64,000 bases of DNA from Fuerstiella sp. (lineage in GTDB: Bacteria; Planctomycetota; Planctomycetia; Planctomycetales; Planctomycetaceae), in contig JAKVAZ010000004.1 of the NCBI GenBank assembly GCA_022447225.1, forward strand, positions 62,001 through 126,000, read 5' to 3'. The translations under genes were made by a program, and so were the position numbers. Positions within the stretch are counted from its first letter, which is position 1. Every line of letters begins with the position of its first letter. The notes beneath the pieces were generated by a model. It was not told where the DNA came from, searched no databases, and worked only from the letters and a program-made list of their open reading frames with translations. Positions 54,349 through 62,927 of this stretch are shown here, piece after piece.

Positions 54349-55455
54349 ATGAAAGCCATTGCCGTTCGTCCGGGCACTCCAGACAGCGTGTATCTGGCCG
54401 ATCTTGCCAAGCCTTCAGTCGACGAAATCGCCAATGATCGTGGCGTACTGGTCCGAGTCCTCAAAGTTGGTGTCGATGCCACCGATCGTGAAATTAATGA
54501 TGCGCTGTATGGTCAGTCCCCAAAGGGATATGACTTTCTTGTGATCGGCCATGAGTGTTTTGGTATTGTTGAGGAAACAGGTTGCGCCGTGAAGAAAGTT
54601 AAACCTGGTGACTACGTGACGTGCACGGTCCGTCGTCCCGGTGGCTCGATCTTCGATCAGATTGGCCGTTCTGACATTACCAGCGAGGAAGAGTATTACG
54701 AACGCGGTATCAATCTGCGTCACGGTTTTCTGACAGAGTACTTTGTCGACGACGAAGAATTCATAGTCCGCATTCCTCAGGGCCTCAGACATTTGCATGT
54801 CCTCGCTGAACCGATGAGTTGTTCAGCTAAAGCCGTCGAACAGGCTTTTCTGGCACAGCAAAGGCTGCAGGTCTGGGAACCAAAGCGTGCGTGGGTGACC
54901 GGAGCCGGCCAGATTGGTCTGCTGGCTACACTGGTATTGCGTCTTAGAGGTGTCGAAGTCTGGACTCTCGCACGCGGAAAACGCGAAGGAAATCTGAAAG
55001 CTGAAATCGCCGAAGGCTATGGCGCCACGTATGTCAGTACTTCGGAAATAACTCTGCACGAAATGGCCGAAAAGCACGGCAAGCCGGATCTGATCATCGA
55101 AGCAACGGGACACAGCGGCGTAGCCTTTGAATGCATGCAGGTGCTGGCCCATAACGGCTGTATCGTATGGACCAGCATTACAGGCGGTCAACGCGACATC
55201 AACATCCCCAGTGACAACATCAACCTCAACTGGGTGCTCGGTAACAAAATGCTGCTGGGTTCCGTAAACGCCAACTTTCGTCACTTTGAAAGCGGAATTG
55301 CTGATATGGCACTCGGAGAAATGTCATGGCCAGGTGTTACAGAAAAAATCCTTACGAATCCGGTCGAGGGACTGGACAACTACAAGGAAATGATGCGTCT
55401 ACTGGTTGAAGACCCGAATGCGTTGAAAGTTTACGTCAACGTTGCAGATGAATAG
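54349..55455 (+). CDS. Zinc-dependent glucose/aldose 1-dehydrogenase-like protein (MDR family)
   Basis: This 368-residue medium-chain dehydrogenase has GVDATDREI with Asp43 in the place of a zinc Cys, as in haloarchaeal glucose dehydrogenase. His68-Glu69 (IGHECFG) follow, and the late zinc ligand lies in VLAEPMSCS. The NAD(P)-binding loop is [19 protein letters not shown]. No structural-zinc Cys cluster is evident. The family oxidises glucose or galactose to gluconolactone. The substrate is inferred from the family. No sugar-transport gene is adjacent. Confidence 0.86.
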   Translation: MKAIAVRPGTPDSVYLADLAKPSVDEIANDRGVLVRVLKVGVDATDREINDALYGQSPKGYDFLVIGHECFGIVEETGCAVKKVKPGDYVTCTVRRPGGSIFDQIGRSDITSEEEYYERGINLRHGFLTEYFVDDEEFIVRIPQGLRHLHVLAEPMSCSAKAVEQAFLAQQRLQVWEPKRAWVTGAGQIGLLATLVLRLRGVEVWTLARGKREGNLKAEIAEGYGATYVSTSEITLHEMAEKHGKPDLIIEATGHSGVAFECMQVLAHNGCIVWTSITGGQRDINIPSDNINLNWVLGNKMLLGSVNANFRHFESGIADMALGEMSWPGVTEKILTNPVEGLDNYKEMMRLLVEDPNALKVYVNVADE

Positions 55456-55629
55456 TGCACTCAAGTCTGCAAATTGTTCGTTCCGTGTTTAACCGGCACT
55501 CACAGCATTAACGGTGCGGTTCCGTACCGGCAAGAAAAACGCCCCGCCCTGTTCCGACAACCTCGCACAACGGCTTATTCCATTGTACGGTCGGCTGATG
55601 TGGTTCGTGGAGCGGATTCGTCGCCTGTT

Positions 55630-55653
55630 CGGATACAGAGTCATCTGTATCCG
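55630..55653. repeat. Strong hairpin, 10-bp perfect stem
   Basis: CGGATACAGA and TCTGTATCCG pair perfectly around a GTCA loop. No T-run follows, so it is not a canonical intrinsic terminator. It may be a regulatory structure or protein-binding palindrome. Confidence 0.6.
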
Positions 55654-55759
55654 GAACGTACAGCACTGGACACCAGGCAAAAGCTTTCAGAATTCGTTTT
55701 CATTCGGGTATGCCTCGAGAAGTAAGTTTGCTTCTGCGCGAGGTGCCTGGCCTGCCTGC

Positions 55760-55798
55760 CTCCGTTGAGACCACAGCGGAGATTTTCGTTTTGTTCTT
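55760..55798 (+). terminator. Candidate intrinsic terminator
   Basis: CTCCGTT pairs with AGCGGAG (55760-55766 and 55775-55781, one wobble, 8-base loop). ATTTTCGTTTTGTTCTTT follows, a T-rich tail as in rho-independent terminators. It ends a transcript on the plus strand about 300 bases after the dehydrogenase stop. Confidence 0.45.
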
Positions 55799-56009
55799 TC
55801 CAGATCCCCACACAGATCAGACAGACAAGAGCAATCACACCTTGCTTCGAATTCGGCCCGGACATCCAGGCGGTCTTCCTTTGGTTTAACGCACAACAGA
55901 GTTCAGAATCAGATCATTATCGAATTCGATTTGCCCCAGGCATTGGTTCCTGCCCTGCGATATCTTACAAGTTGATGTCCCTCTTCGTTCCTGGTCCATC
56001 GACGCAGCA

Positions 56010-58490
56010 ATGAAACGACTCCGCTCACCTTTTCAAATTCATATCTGGATTGCCGCCACAGTTCTTTTCGGGACCGGTTGTCCGACCGACGCAGCCGGCG
56101 TGTCCGGACAGACACCACGACACTGGGTCTGGTCAACAGCCCGTCATATCCCGGAGAAAACGACGAGCGAGGAAAGTGGTTATTTTTCCATCATCGAAGG
56201 CCACAATCACAAAATCTACATCGGAACTGCAAAATACGGTGACAATGCGTATCTGGTTGAATTTGATCCGGCAACAGATGAAATTCAGATCGTTCTGGAT
56301 GCCGAACACGAGATCGGCCTGGACCGAACGGGCTTTGCGGCTCAGGCTCAATTCCATACACGTAACAACATCGGAAGCAGTGGCAAAATCTATCTGGGTA
56401 CTAAGCAGGGCGACAGAACTGACAGGACAAAAGAGTCTCTGACAGACTATCCTGGCGGACATCCGATGGTGTTCGATCCGGCAACCGGAAAAACCCAGGT
56501 CTACGGAATACCGATCGCGCATCAGGGCATCATCAGTATCGCCCCCGATGAATCACGGGGCATTGCCTATGTCTCGACCTGTTCTGATGAACGCCCCATC
56601 GAAAGCACTCACTTCATGGTGCTGGACCTGCAGACCGGCAGTTATCGCGATCTTCTTGACTGCCATCACCTTTATGCGTTCATCGTCATTGATCATCGAG
56701 GCCGCGCCTATCACCCGGTCGGCGGCGGAAACATCGCTCGTTACGATCCCGACAGCGACCGTCTGGAACTCCTGAAACAAACTATCGATGGCAGACCACC
56801 GCAGCAGCATACCCTGCTTGCCACTACCGACGGACATCCGATCAACTGGGAAATCAGTCCGGATCGCCGGACACTGTACGCGGTTGCTATGAACTCAAAC
56901 GGACTCTACCGCTATGACCTGACAGATGACGACGACAATCTGAAAGGACATTCAATCGGTCCTCTCGTACCGGAAGCCGTCAACACGAACTGCCGAGCCA
57001 TGTGTGTTGCTCCGGACGGAACGGTGTGGGCCGGTGTCATGGCGACTTTGCCTGGCCAGCCGCGATTGCCCCGACTGGTCAGCTACACCCCCGGCGATAC
57101 GGCCCCTACGGACCACGGACCAATCGCCATTGGAAATCCTGACTACACACCATTTGAAGGTGATCATCAGCATGGCGTTCATCAGCCGTATGGCAACAAG
57201 GGACCCCTTGTGTCTCGTTTCGCCATCATGGGGATCTGTGCCGCCACTGACAACACTATCTACCTAACCACACTGTATCCATTCACCGTGCATGCCGTAA
57301 AGATTCCTCGGATCGCCGGCGTCACCACAGTCTATCGTCACAACTCACACGCGGATGTCATCTTTACCCGACTGCTCCGAACGGACACTCTTGACGAAAA
57401 TGGTCAGAAGTCACCGCTGAAACTGGCATCTTTGTATGTCGATCAAATCGGTAACAATGATACCAGCCGGACATACGCCAAAAAACATGCTGTCTCTGTT
57501 GTAGAATCCGTAACGGACTCGCTGACAGCGGGAGGCGACACACTCAATGTTGATGGTGTCATGCTGGTCGCCGAACATGGCAATTATCCGCGGTCGGACA
57601 CCGGCCAGATCAGGTATCCGAAACGTCGACTCTTTGATGAAATATCAGACGTATTTCGAAAGACCGGTAAAGTCGTTCCGGTCTTCACGGATAAACATCT
57701 GGCTGACAACTGGCACGATGCAAAGTGGTTGTACGATACGGCTCGTGAACTGAAGATTCCGCTGATGGCAGGTTCGTCACTGCCCGTATTATGGCGATAC
57801 CCGGCTGCCGACGTACGAAAAGGTGCCCAACTCCAGGAAATTGTGGCATTGTCCTACGGCAGCCTGGATGCCTACGGGTTTCATGCCCTGGAAATGGTTC
57901 AGTCACTGGTGGAACGTCGGGAAGGTGGCGAAACGGGAGTCATCGCTGTGCAGTGTCTTTCGGGCAAAGACGTCTGGGATGCGCGTCGCAAAGGTATTTT
58001 TGACTCCGAGCTTCTCGACGCCGCCCTGTCCCGACTCAGACATCAACCCATTCCCGATGACACGAATATTGAACAACTTGCAAACGAGCCTGTTCTGTTC
58101 ATTGTCGATTATCGCGACGGGTTACGAGCAAGTGTACTGGTACCAGGCGCCGCTGTTAGCGAATGGACGGTCGCATGGCGATATGCAGACAGTGATCCGG
58201 TCAGTGGCGGAGTCACAGAATCCACCCGGTTTGCACCACAGGAGATTCGCCCGTTCATGCACTTCACATATCTGAATGCCGGTGTTGAAAAGATGATGCA
58301 TACAGGAAAACCTGCGTGGCCCGTGGAACGCACACTGCTCACCAGTGGAATTCTTGATGCAGCCCTGATTTCGAAACGTGACGGTGGCAGTAGACTCGAA
58401 ACACCGTGGCTTGACGTGACATACACATGCAGCTGGAACTGGCGGCAGCCTCCAATCCCGCTGAATGATCCGGCTTTTTCCGATCCTTAA
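56010..58490 (+). CDS. Large exported beta-propeller-like protein with C-terminal Rossmann-like domain
   Basis: This 826-residue protein has an N-terminal signal segment (FQIHIWIAATVLFGTGC, possibly a lipoprotein Cys). The first half reads as a propeller: GYFSIIEGHNHKIYIGTAKYG, NNIGSSGKIYLGTKQGD, DHRGRAYHPVGGGNIARYDPDSDRL, and APDGTVWAGVMATLP are blade-like repeats. From about residue 450 a different domain appears: DVIFTRLLRTDTLDENG, then VDGVMLVAEHGNYPRSDTG and VVPVFTDKHLADNWHDAKW. This recalls Gfo/Idh-like or sugar-metabolism proteins of planctomycetes. I cannot assign a function to the combination. No catalytic motif is certain. Confidence 0.8.
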   Translation: MKRLRSPFQIHIWIAATVLFGTGCPTDAAGVSGQTPRHWVWSTARHIPEKTTSEESGYFSIIEGHNHKIYIGTAKYGDNAYLVEFDPATDEIQIVLDAEHEIGLDRTGFAAQAQFHTRNNIGSSGKIYLGTKQGDRTDRTKESLTDYPGGHPMVFDPATGKTQVYGIPIAHQGIISIAPDESRGIAYVSTCSDERPIESTHFMVLDLQTGSYRDLLDCHHLYAFIVIDHRGRAYHPVGGGNIARYDPDSDRLELLKQTIDGRPPQQHTLLATTDGHPINWEISPDRRTLYAVAMNSNGLYRYDLTDDDDNLKGHSIGPLVPEAVNTNCRAMCVAPDGTVWAGVMATLPGQPRLPRLVSYTPGDTAPTDHGPIAIGNPDYTPFEGDHQHGVHQPYGNKGPLVSRFAIMGICAATDNTIYLTTLYPFTVHAVKIPRIAGVTTVYRHNSHADVIFTRLLRTDTLDENGQKSPLKLASLYVDQIGNNDTSRTYAKKHAVSVVESVTDSLTAGGDTLNVDGVMLVAEHGNYPRSDTGQIRYPKRRLFDEISDVFRKTGKVVPVFTDKHLADNWHDAKWLYDTARELKIPLMAGSSLPVLWRYPAADVRKGAQLQEIVALSYGSLDAYGFHALEMVQSLVERREGGETGVIAVQCLSGKDVWDARRKGIFDSELLDAALSRLRHQPIPDDTNIEQLANEPVLFIVDYRDGLRASVLVPGAAVSEWTVAWRYADSDPVSGGVTESTRFAPQEIRPFMHFTYLNAGVEKMMHTGKPAWPVERTLLTSGILDAALISKRDGGSRLETPWLDVTYTCSWNWRQPPIPLNDPAFSDP

Positions 58491-58584
58491 ACACCGGGAA
58501 CAGCGGTTCACCGCCACGGACCGTTCAGCCGATCTGTCTCAGGACAGCGTATCTCACACGAAACAGTGACAGCGTCCTCTGACT

Positions 58585-60258
58585 TTACCGTGCTCCGGTC
58601 GATTTCGCTTTCGGCTGGAGCTTTATCCGGGCACGCAGATCATTCAGTTCACTCTTACGACGAGTAAGTCTCTCGGCGTTAAAGTAATGCTCAAGCGTAT
58701 TCTGCATCCTGTTACACATTTTCAGGATGGCCCTTTGCTCGGTTCTGTTCTGCTGACGTTTTGCGCGGTTCTCAGCACTGACCCGAATCAGATTGAGTGA
58801 TTTGGCAAATTCCTCAAACGTCTTATGAGCTGCGTACTCGTCTAAATATTTCTGAAGATCTTCGCTTCGCCGTTCCTTTGCAGCACGCCGGGCCAGACTG
58901 AACTGAACTTCACGGAGAGCAATCGAATCGACAAGCTCATCCTGAAACAGCTGCAGATCCCCTTCTACACTCAATCGGATCGAATCGTCAGGCAGTTCTA
59001 TGGTATCTGATGTCTGTAGTCCCGGCGCATAAGGGATCAGTGCCAGCAACGTACGACCGCTGTACACGTACAGCCACACAGTCGAAAATCCTTCATGAAC
59101 AGCGATTTGAACTTCGCCATTGCGGTCACTGATCAGTTTTAGCTGAGCCAGTTCGTCCTGATCCTCTCTTCTCAGCTTGTAGACCACACTCAACCGCTGG
59201 CATACCAGTGGTTTATTGTCGACGGACCTTTCAACCAGACGCACAGTGCTCGAAGGTACTACCGGGCGTTGACGTAACGCAATCTGTTCCAGGCCCCTGC
59301 CACGCACTCCAAAGGGGGAAACGGGCGTGTGAGTCAGCAGTACTCCGGTCACCAGTCCGCGGGTTACCTCCTGATCAACAAACTTGACCCGGATATAGGT
59401 CAGCGGCAGTGGCCTTAAACGTCGCAACTGAGTGGAATCTTTACGGTTCATGAACCGCTTAAAGGGGCGTAACACATCACCGGCACGAATCTGTAAAGCA
59501 GACGGATCAGGAGGCACAATCTCAGCAGCCTGCAACTGCAACTGCATAAATTCGTGATTTTGGTTATCACGGTAACGGCGCACATACTTCAAACAGGGCC
59601 GAAATGAGTCACGAACCAGCCGTGCTGCAATCGCGGCAACGAATTTACGGTCCGGTGTGAATTGCCGAATCGCAGGAGACAGATCATGGGTCCGCGTATC
59701 GTATTCCCTGCAAATTACTTCAAATCCGGCTGTACTGGCAGCCACACCCAGAAGCATTGCTTTGTCGGACTCTGATTCCGGATACCGGTTCAGGGCGAGC
59801 TCACCATCTTCCACCTCACGTTCACCGGACGGTTGAAGCAGTCGCTCAGCGTCAATCAAATCTGCGACATCCAGTTCGGCAATCTGAATCGGAGTACCTG
59901 GTCTCAACCAGTCGGCGGCATACACATCAAGCTGCCACATTCGGCCGTACATGCGACTGACGGCCTGGCGGATATCATCCAGCAACCGACGGGGGCGGAA
60001 AGAGCGTCCTCCGACGGCCCCTGTCATTGAAACCGATATCCGAACACGATACGAACACAGACGGAAAGGAACCTCGGACGTCGATTCGTCGTCTGCCAAA
60101 TCCCGGGATCCATCGGCTTCCTGTACTGACAATTCAGCTTCCGGTATCCGGGCCGCACCGGCAGTACTGCTTAGCGGCAGCCAGTCAGCGGCAACCAGAC
60201 TTAGAAAGATCAAGAACGACCACCCAAGCCGACGGTCATAACATCCGATGTGTCTCAA
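58585..60258 (-). CDS. Exported protein of unknown function
   Basis: I do not recognise this 557-residue protein. The start is TTG at 60258, overlapping the upstream stop by four bases (TTGA). A signal peptide is likely (LGWSFLIFLSLVAADWLPLSSTAGA). The mature part has helical and beta segments: SFRPRRLLDDIRQAVSRMYGRMWQLDV near 90, and RDSFRPCLKYVRRYRDNQNHEFMQLQLQ in the middle. A charged helical end follows from LARRAAKERRSEDLQKYLDEYAAHKTFEEFA. It is co-translated with the solute-binding-like protein upstream, so both are likely to work in the same extracytoplasmic complex. Confidence 0.75.
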   Translation of the reverse strand: MRHIGCYDRRLGWSFLIFLSLVAADWLPLSSTAGAARIPEAELSVQEADGSRDLADDESTSEVPFRLCSYRVRISVSMTGAVGGRSFRPRRLLDDIRQAVSRMYGRMWQLDVYAADWLRPGTPIQIAELDVADLIDAERLLQPSGEREVEDGELALNRYPESESDKAMLLGVAASTAGFEVICREYDTRTHDLSPAIRQFTPDRKFVAAIAARLVRDSFRPCLKYVRRYRDNQNHEFMQLQLQAAEIVPPDPSALQIRAGDVLRPFKRFMNRKDSTQLRRLRPLPLTYIRVKFVDQEVTRGLVTGVLLTHTPVSPFGVRGRGLEQIALRQRPVVPSSTVRLVERSVDNKPLVCQRLSVVYKLRREDQDELAQLKLISDRNGEVQIAVHEGFSTVWLYVYSGRTLLALIPYAPGLQTSDTIELPDDSIRLSVEGDLQLFQDELVDSIALREVQFSLARRAAKERRSEDLQKYLDEYAAHKTFEEFAKSLNLIRVSAENRAKRQQNRTEQRAILKMCNRMQNTLEHYFNAERLTRRKSELNDLRARIKLQPKAKSTGAR

Positions 60259-62846
60259 GGTTTCACCACCCAGCGTTGAACGTTGTCGTATACAGAAATC
60301 GGACGGTTCCTGTAACCGGTCACGCTGCTGCGAAATGCGACGAACTGATCAACCTCCCACAAAGGAATCAAAAACGCCTGGGCTGCAATATTTCGCTGCA
60401 GCCGGAATAAACTTTTCTGAGCCGCGCGAAAACTTCCCGCATAGTCCAGACGCGTCAGGTCACGTCTGAGCCAGTCCGGATACCGCCTCAACAGATTGAC
60501 ATCCAGTGTGTTGTCCGTCAACAACACAGACCACAGATCAAACAACGGCTCTTCCATACTGACACGACGATACAGCATGTCCCAGTCGGCATAACTGTCA
60601 GCGAACTCATCGGCCACCATCAGCCGAACATCAAGGCCAATGTGCGTCCACAGCTCAATCATCTTTTCGGCCGCAGTTCGCATTACCGGATCTGATTCGC
60701 AGAGCATGGTCAACTCAGGAAGTTTAATATCCCGGACTGCATCCTGAAGTTCGTCAGCATGATCGACCCGCCATGCAACTTCACTCCACACCTGATCCTC
60801 GGTTCGAGTGGCATTGAACGCTTCCCGGGCCTGGGCAACCATATTCTGTCTGACCGGAATACGCAGCTGTTCCTCTGCTGCAAACTTCAGTGTAAACGCG
60901 AGTCGGAGATTGAACAGCGGAGGATCCATCAAAGGATTACTGGCATAACTGTCACGCGCCCACGTGGCGCTGCTGAGACGACCATGCTCCATGGATTCAT
61001 CCCTCAGAATAATATTTTTCAGAATGACGTCTCTGGGCACCGCAAAGGACAGCGCACGTCTCAGCTGGGCATTGACAATCTTTTGGGATTTCGGATTGAA
61101 CACGATGACATGATTTGCCGGCACTGCCAGTTTCTGCACAAACCCCAGACCCGACTCCCGCACCGGGTTCACTTCCCACGGCTGAAGATCTGAAAGAACA
61201 TCAATTTCACCCCGACGAAAAGCCTGAATCTGCTGGTGGCGAGTCTCGAAAACCCGTTCGACAATTTCTGCAACGTGGTACTGGTCAGATTGAAGATCAT
61301 CAGGTTCCGGAATGGTTCTCAAATAAGACCGTCCGGATTTACTCTGAGTTTTCAGCCGAAAACGACCGGCCAGTTTTCCGGGTAATTCCAATTCACTGCC
61401 GGTCCGGTCCGTAGACACACGATGGATCGGAAACCGAAACAGCGCAGCGAGATTCAGCGGCACGCGTGAAAACTGAACTTCTATTTTGGTGGGTGATCGA
61501 ACGATGTATCCGGAAACAAAGGAGGCCAGACGCGGATCAAACTGGTCACTGTTCGGATCGAGCCTGCCCTCCAGGGCAGCTGCAATCTGTCCCGCGGAAA
61601 CCGGAACCTGTGACTGCCAGTACGGTCGACGGCTCCGCAGAGAGAAGGTCACAACACGGCCCAGATCCTGAGGGTCCCATTCTTCGACGATCGTTGAACG
61701 AAAATGCGTCATTTCACCGGCAACATCCGCCTCAAATACCGGAACAGAAACCAGCTCGCGATGGCGCCGCTGAGATGGTGACACAATCGGAAACGCTGAG
61801 TCAGCAACTGATTCAACACCGACGCGCACCACCTGGTATCGGGACAGGAGTTCTTCACCGGTTCTGCGATCAGCACCCGTCAATGGCCAGATTATGTCGG
61901 AGTCTCGGGCCAGTCGGCTTGCCGTTTCATGATCTGACTTGTTTGCGTACTCCGATGCCTCCATGAGTTTTGCCACTGCAAGTTCAAGCAATTTTTGACG
62001 CCACATTCCCGCAACTTCGTGATCGCTGAACCGCAACGTTAACCGCCGCAGCAGCCACCTTGCACGCCTGAAATCAGAGTCGCTGACCGCCTGGCTGATC
62101 ATCGGAGCCAGCAGTATCCCCGTCAATTCAGACAATTGAGGATAAGTCGGATCTCTGTCGTATATCTGCTCTAACAATGCCAGTGCGGCAACCGGGCGGC
62201 CTTCTTTAATATGCGACTGTGACTCCAGAAACAGTAGTCGATTAAACCGAGGCGAGGTTTCTTTCCAGTCAGGTACATACGCATCGAGCCGCTGCAGCAT
62301 ATCGTAGGCTTTGTCCGTATCTCCTTCCTCAAGCAGCAAATCAATGCGTTCCAGCATCAGCTGCTCACTCCCGATAATATCAGCCACCTGATCCAGCTTG
62401 ATCTGCCTGTTGGTAACCGTTCCGTCACGAAGGTCGACTGTCAGCAGTCCAAGTTGTTCAAAATGCAGATTTTCCCCGGCGGTTCGACGAGGCAGTGCAT
62501 CCAGAGCATCTCTTTCTTCGATCAGACGCTGATATGTATTGGGGCGAGGTCCATCCAGCAGGCGACAATCAAGTACAAAGTTTTCTAGTTTCAGCACCAC
62601 CCAGTCAAACCGTTCATTTTCCATCAGCTCTTCAAACGAGGGCGGTCGATTCATACTCTCCAGTGTCGGCAGTCCGTCCCGGTCAAGACGATTGTCTTCC
62701 TGAGCCCATAACGGTGCGGTATTCAGAAACGCCAATACGCCACACAAAATCCCGGTAAAACCAAACAGTGCCCTCAGCAAAGCTGTGCTGCCGAAGGCCT
62801 GCCGCCGGGAGGCTGGATAAAGATACTTTTGAATTCCGACGTACAT
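60255..62846 (-). CDS. Exported solute-binding-protein family 5-like protein with helical N-terminal repeat region
   Basis: This 863-residue protein begins with a hydrophobic export signal (ALLRALFGFTGILCGVLAFLNTAPLWAQ). Residues ~70-330 are helical, with TPR-like segments (DKAYDMLQRLDAYVPDWKE, AVALLEQIYDRDPTYPQL). From ~400 on, the pattern matches substrate-binding proteins of oligopeptide/nickel ABC importers: FRRGEIDVLSDLQPWEVNPV, VIVFNPKSQKIVNAQLRRALSFAVPRDVIL, and MIELWTHIGLDVRLMVADEFADSYADWDMLYRRVSM. No permease or ATPase gene is adjacent, so it may be an altered, non-transport member. It overlaps the 557-residue gene by 4 bases. Confidence 0.84.
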   Translation of the reverse strand: MYVGIQKYLYPASRRQAFGSTALLRALFGFTGILCGVLAFLNTAPLWAQEDNRLDRDGLPTLESMNRPPSFEELMENERFDWVVLKLENFVLDCRLLDGPRPNTYQRLIEERDALDALPRRTAGENLHFEQLGLLTVDLRDGTVTNRQIKLDQVADIIGSEQLMLERIDLLLEEGDTDKAYDMLQRLDAYVPDWKETSPRFNRLLFLESQSHIKEGRPVAALALLEQIYDRDPTYPQLSELTGILLAPMISQAVSDSDFRRARWLLRRLTLRFSDHEVAGMWRQKLLELAVAKLMEASEYANKSDHETASRLARDSDIIWPLTGADRRTGEELLSRYQVVRVGVESVADSAFPIVSPSQRRHRELVSVPVFEADVAGEMTHFRSTIVEEWDPQDLGRVVTFSLRSRRPYWQSQVPVSAGQIAAALEGRLDPNSDQFDPRLASFVSGYIVRSPTKIEVQFSRVPLNLAALFRFPIHRVSTDRTGSELELPGKLAGRFRLKTQSKSGRSYLRTIPEPDDLQSDQYHVAEIVERVFETRHQQIQAFRRGEIDVLSDLQPWEVNPVRESGLGFVQKLAVPANHVIVFNPKSQKIVNAQLRRALSFAVPRDVILKNIILRDESMEHGRLSSATWARDSYASNPLMDPPLFNLRLAFTLKFAAEEQLRIPVRQNMVAQAREAFNATRTEDQVWSEVAWRVDHADELQDAVRDIKLPELTMLCESDPVMRTAAEKMIELWTHIGLDVRLMVADEFADSYADWDMLYRRVSMEEPLFDLWSVLLTDNTLDVNLLRRYPDWLRRDLTRLDYAGSFRAAQKSLFRLQRNIAAQAFLIPLWEVDQFVAFRSSVTGYRNRPISVYDNVQRWVVKP

Positions 62847-62927
62847 TATTTTTATGTTAATTCACAGTTCTGATTGGGCAGGACGCTTCCGACCTTCGGT
62901 GTCTCGGACATACCGATGTCCCCTGAA

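Larger units (their letters stand above)
55456..56009. other. Intergenic region with two hairpins; possible terminator or small RNA
   Basis: The 554 bases between the dehydrogenase and the 826-residue gene hold no supported gene. A strong hairpin lies at 55630-55653 (10-bp perfect stem CGGATACAGA/TCTGTATCCG, 4-base loop). A second, terminator-like hairpin with T-runs begins at 55760 (see that entry). Together they could mark the 3' end of the dehydrogenase transcript or a short RNA. Confidence 0.4.
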
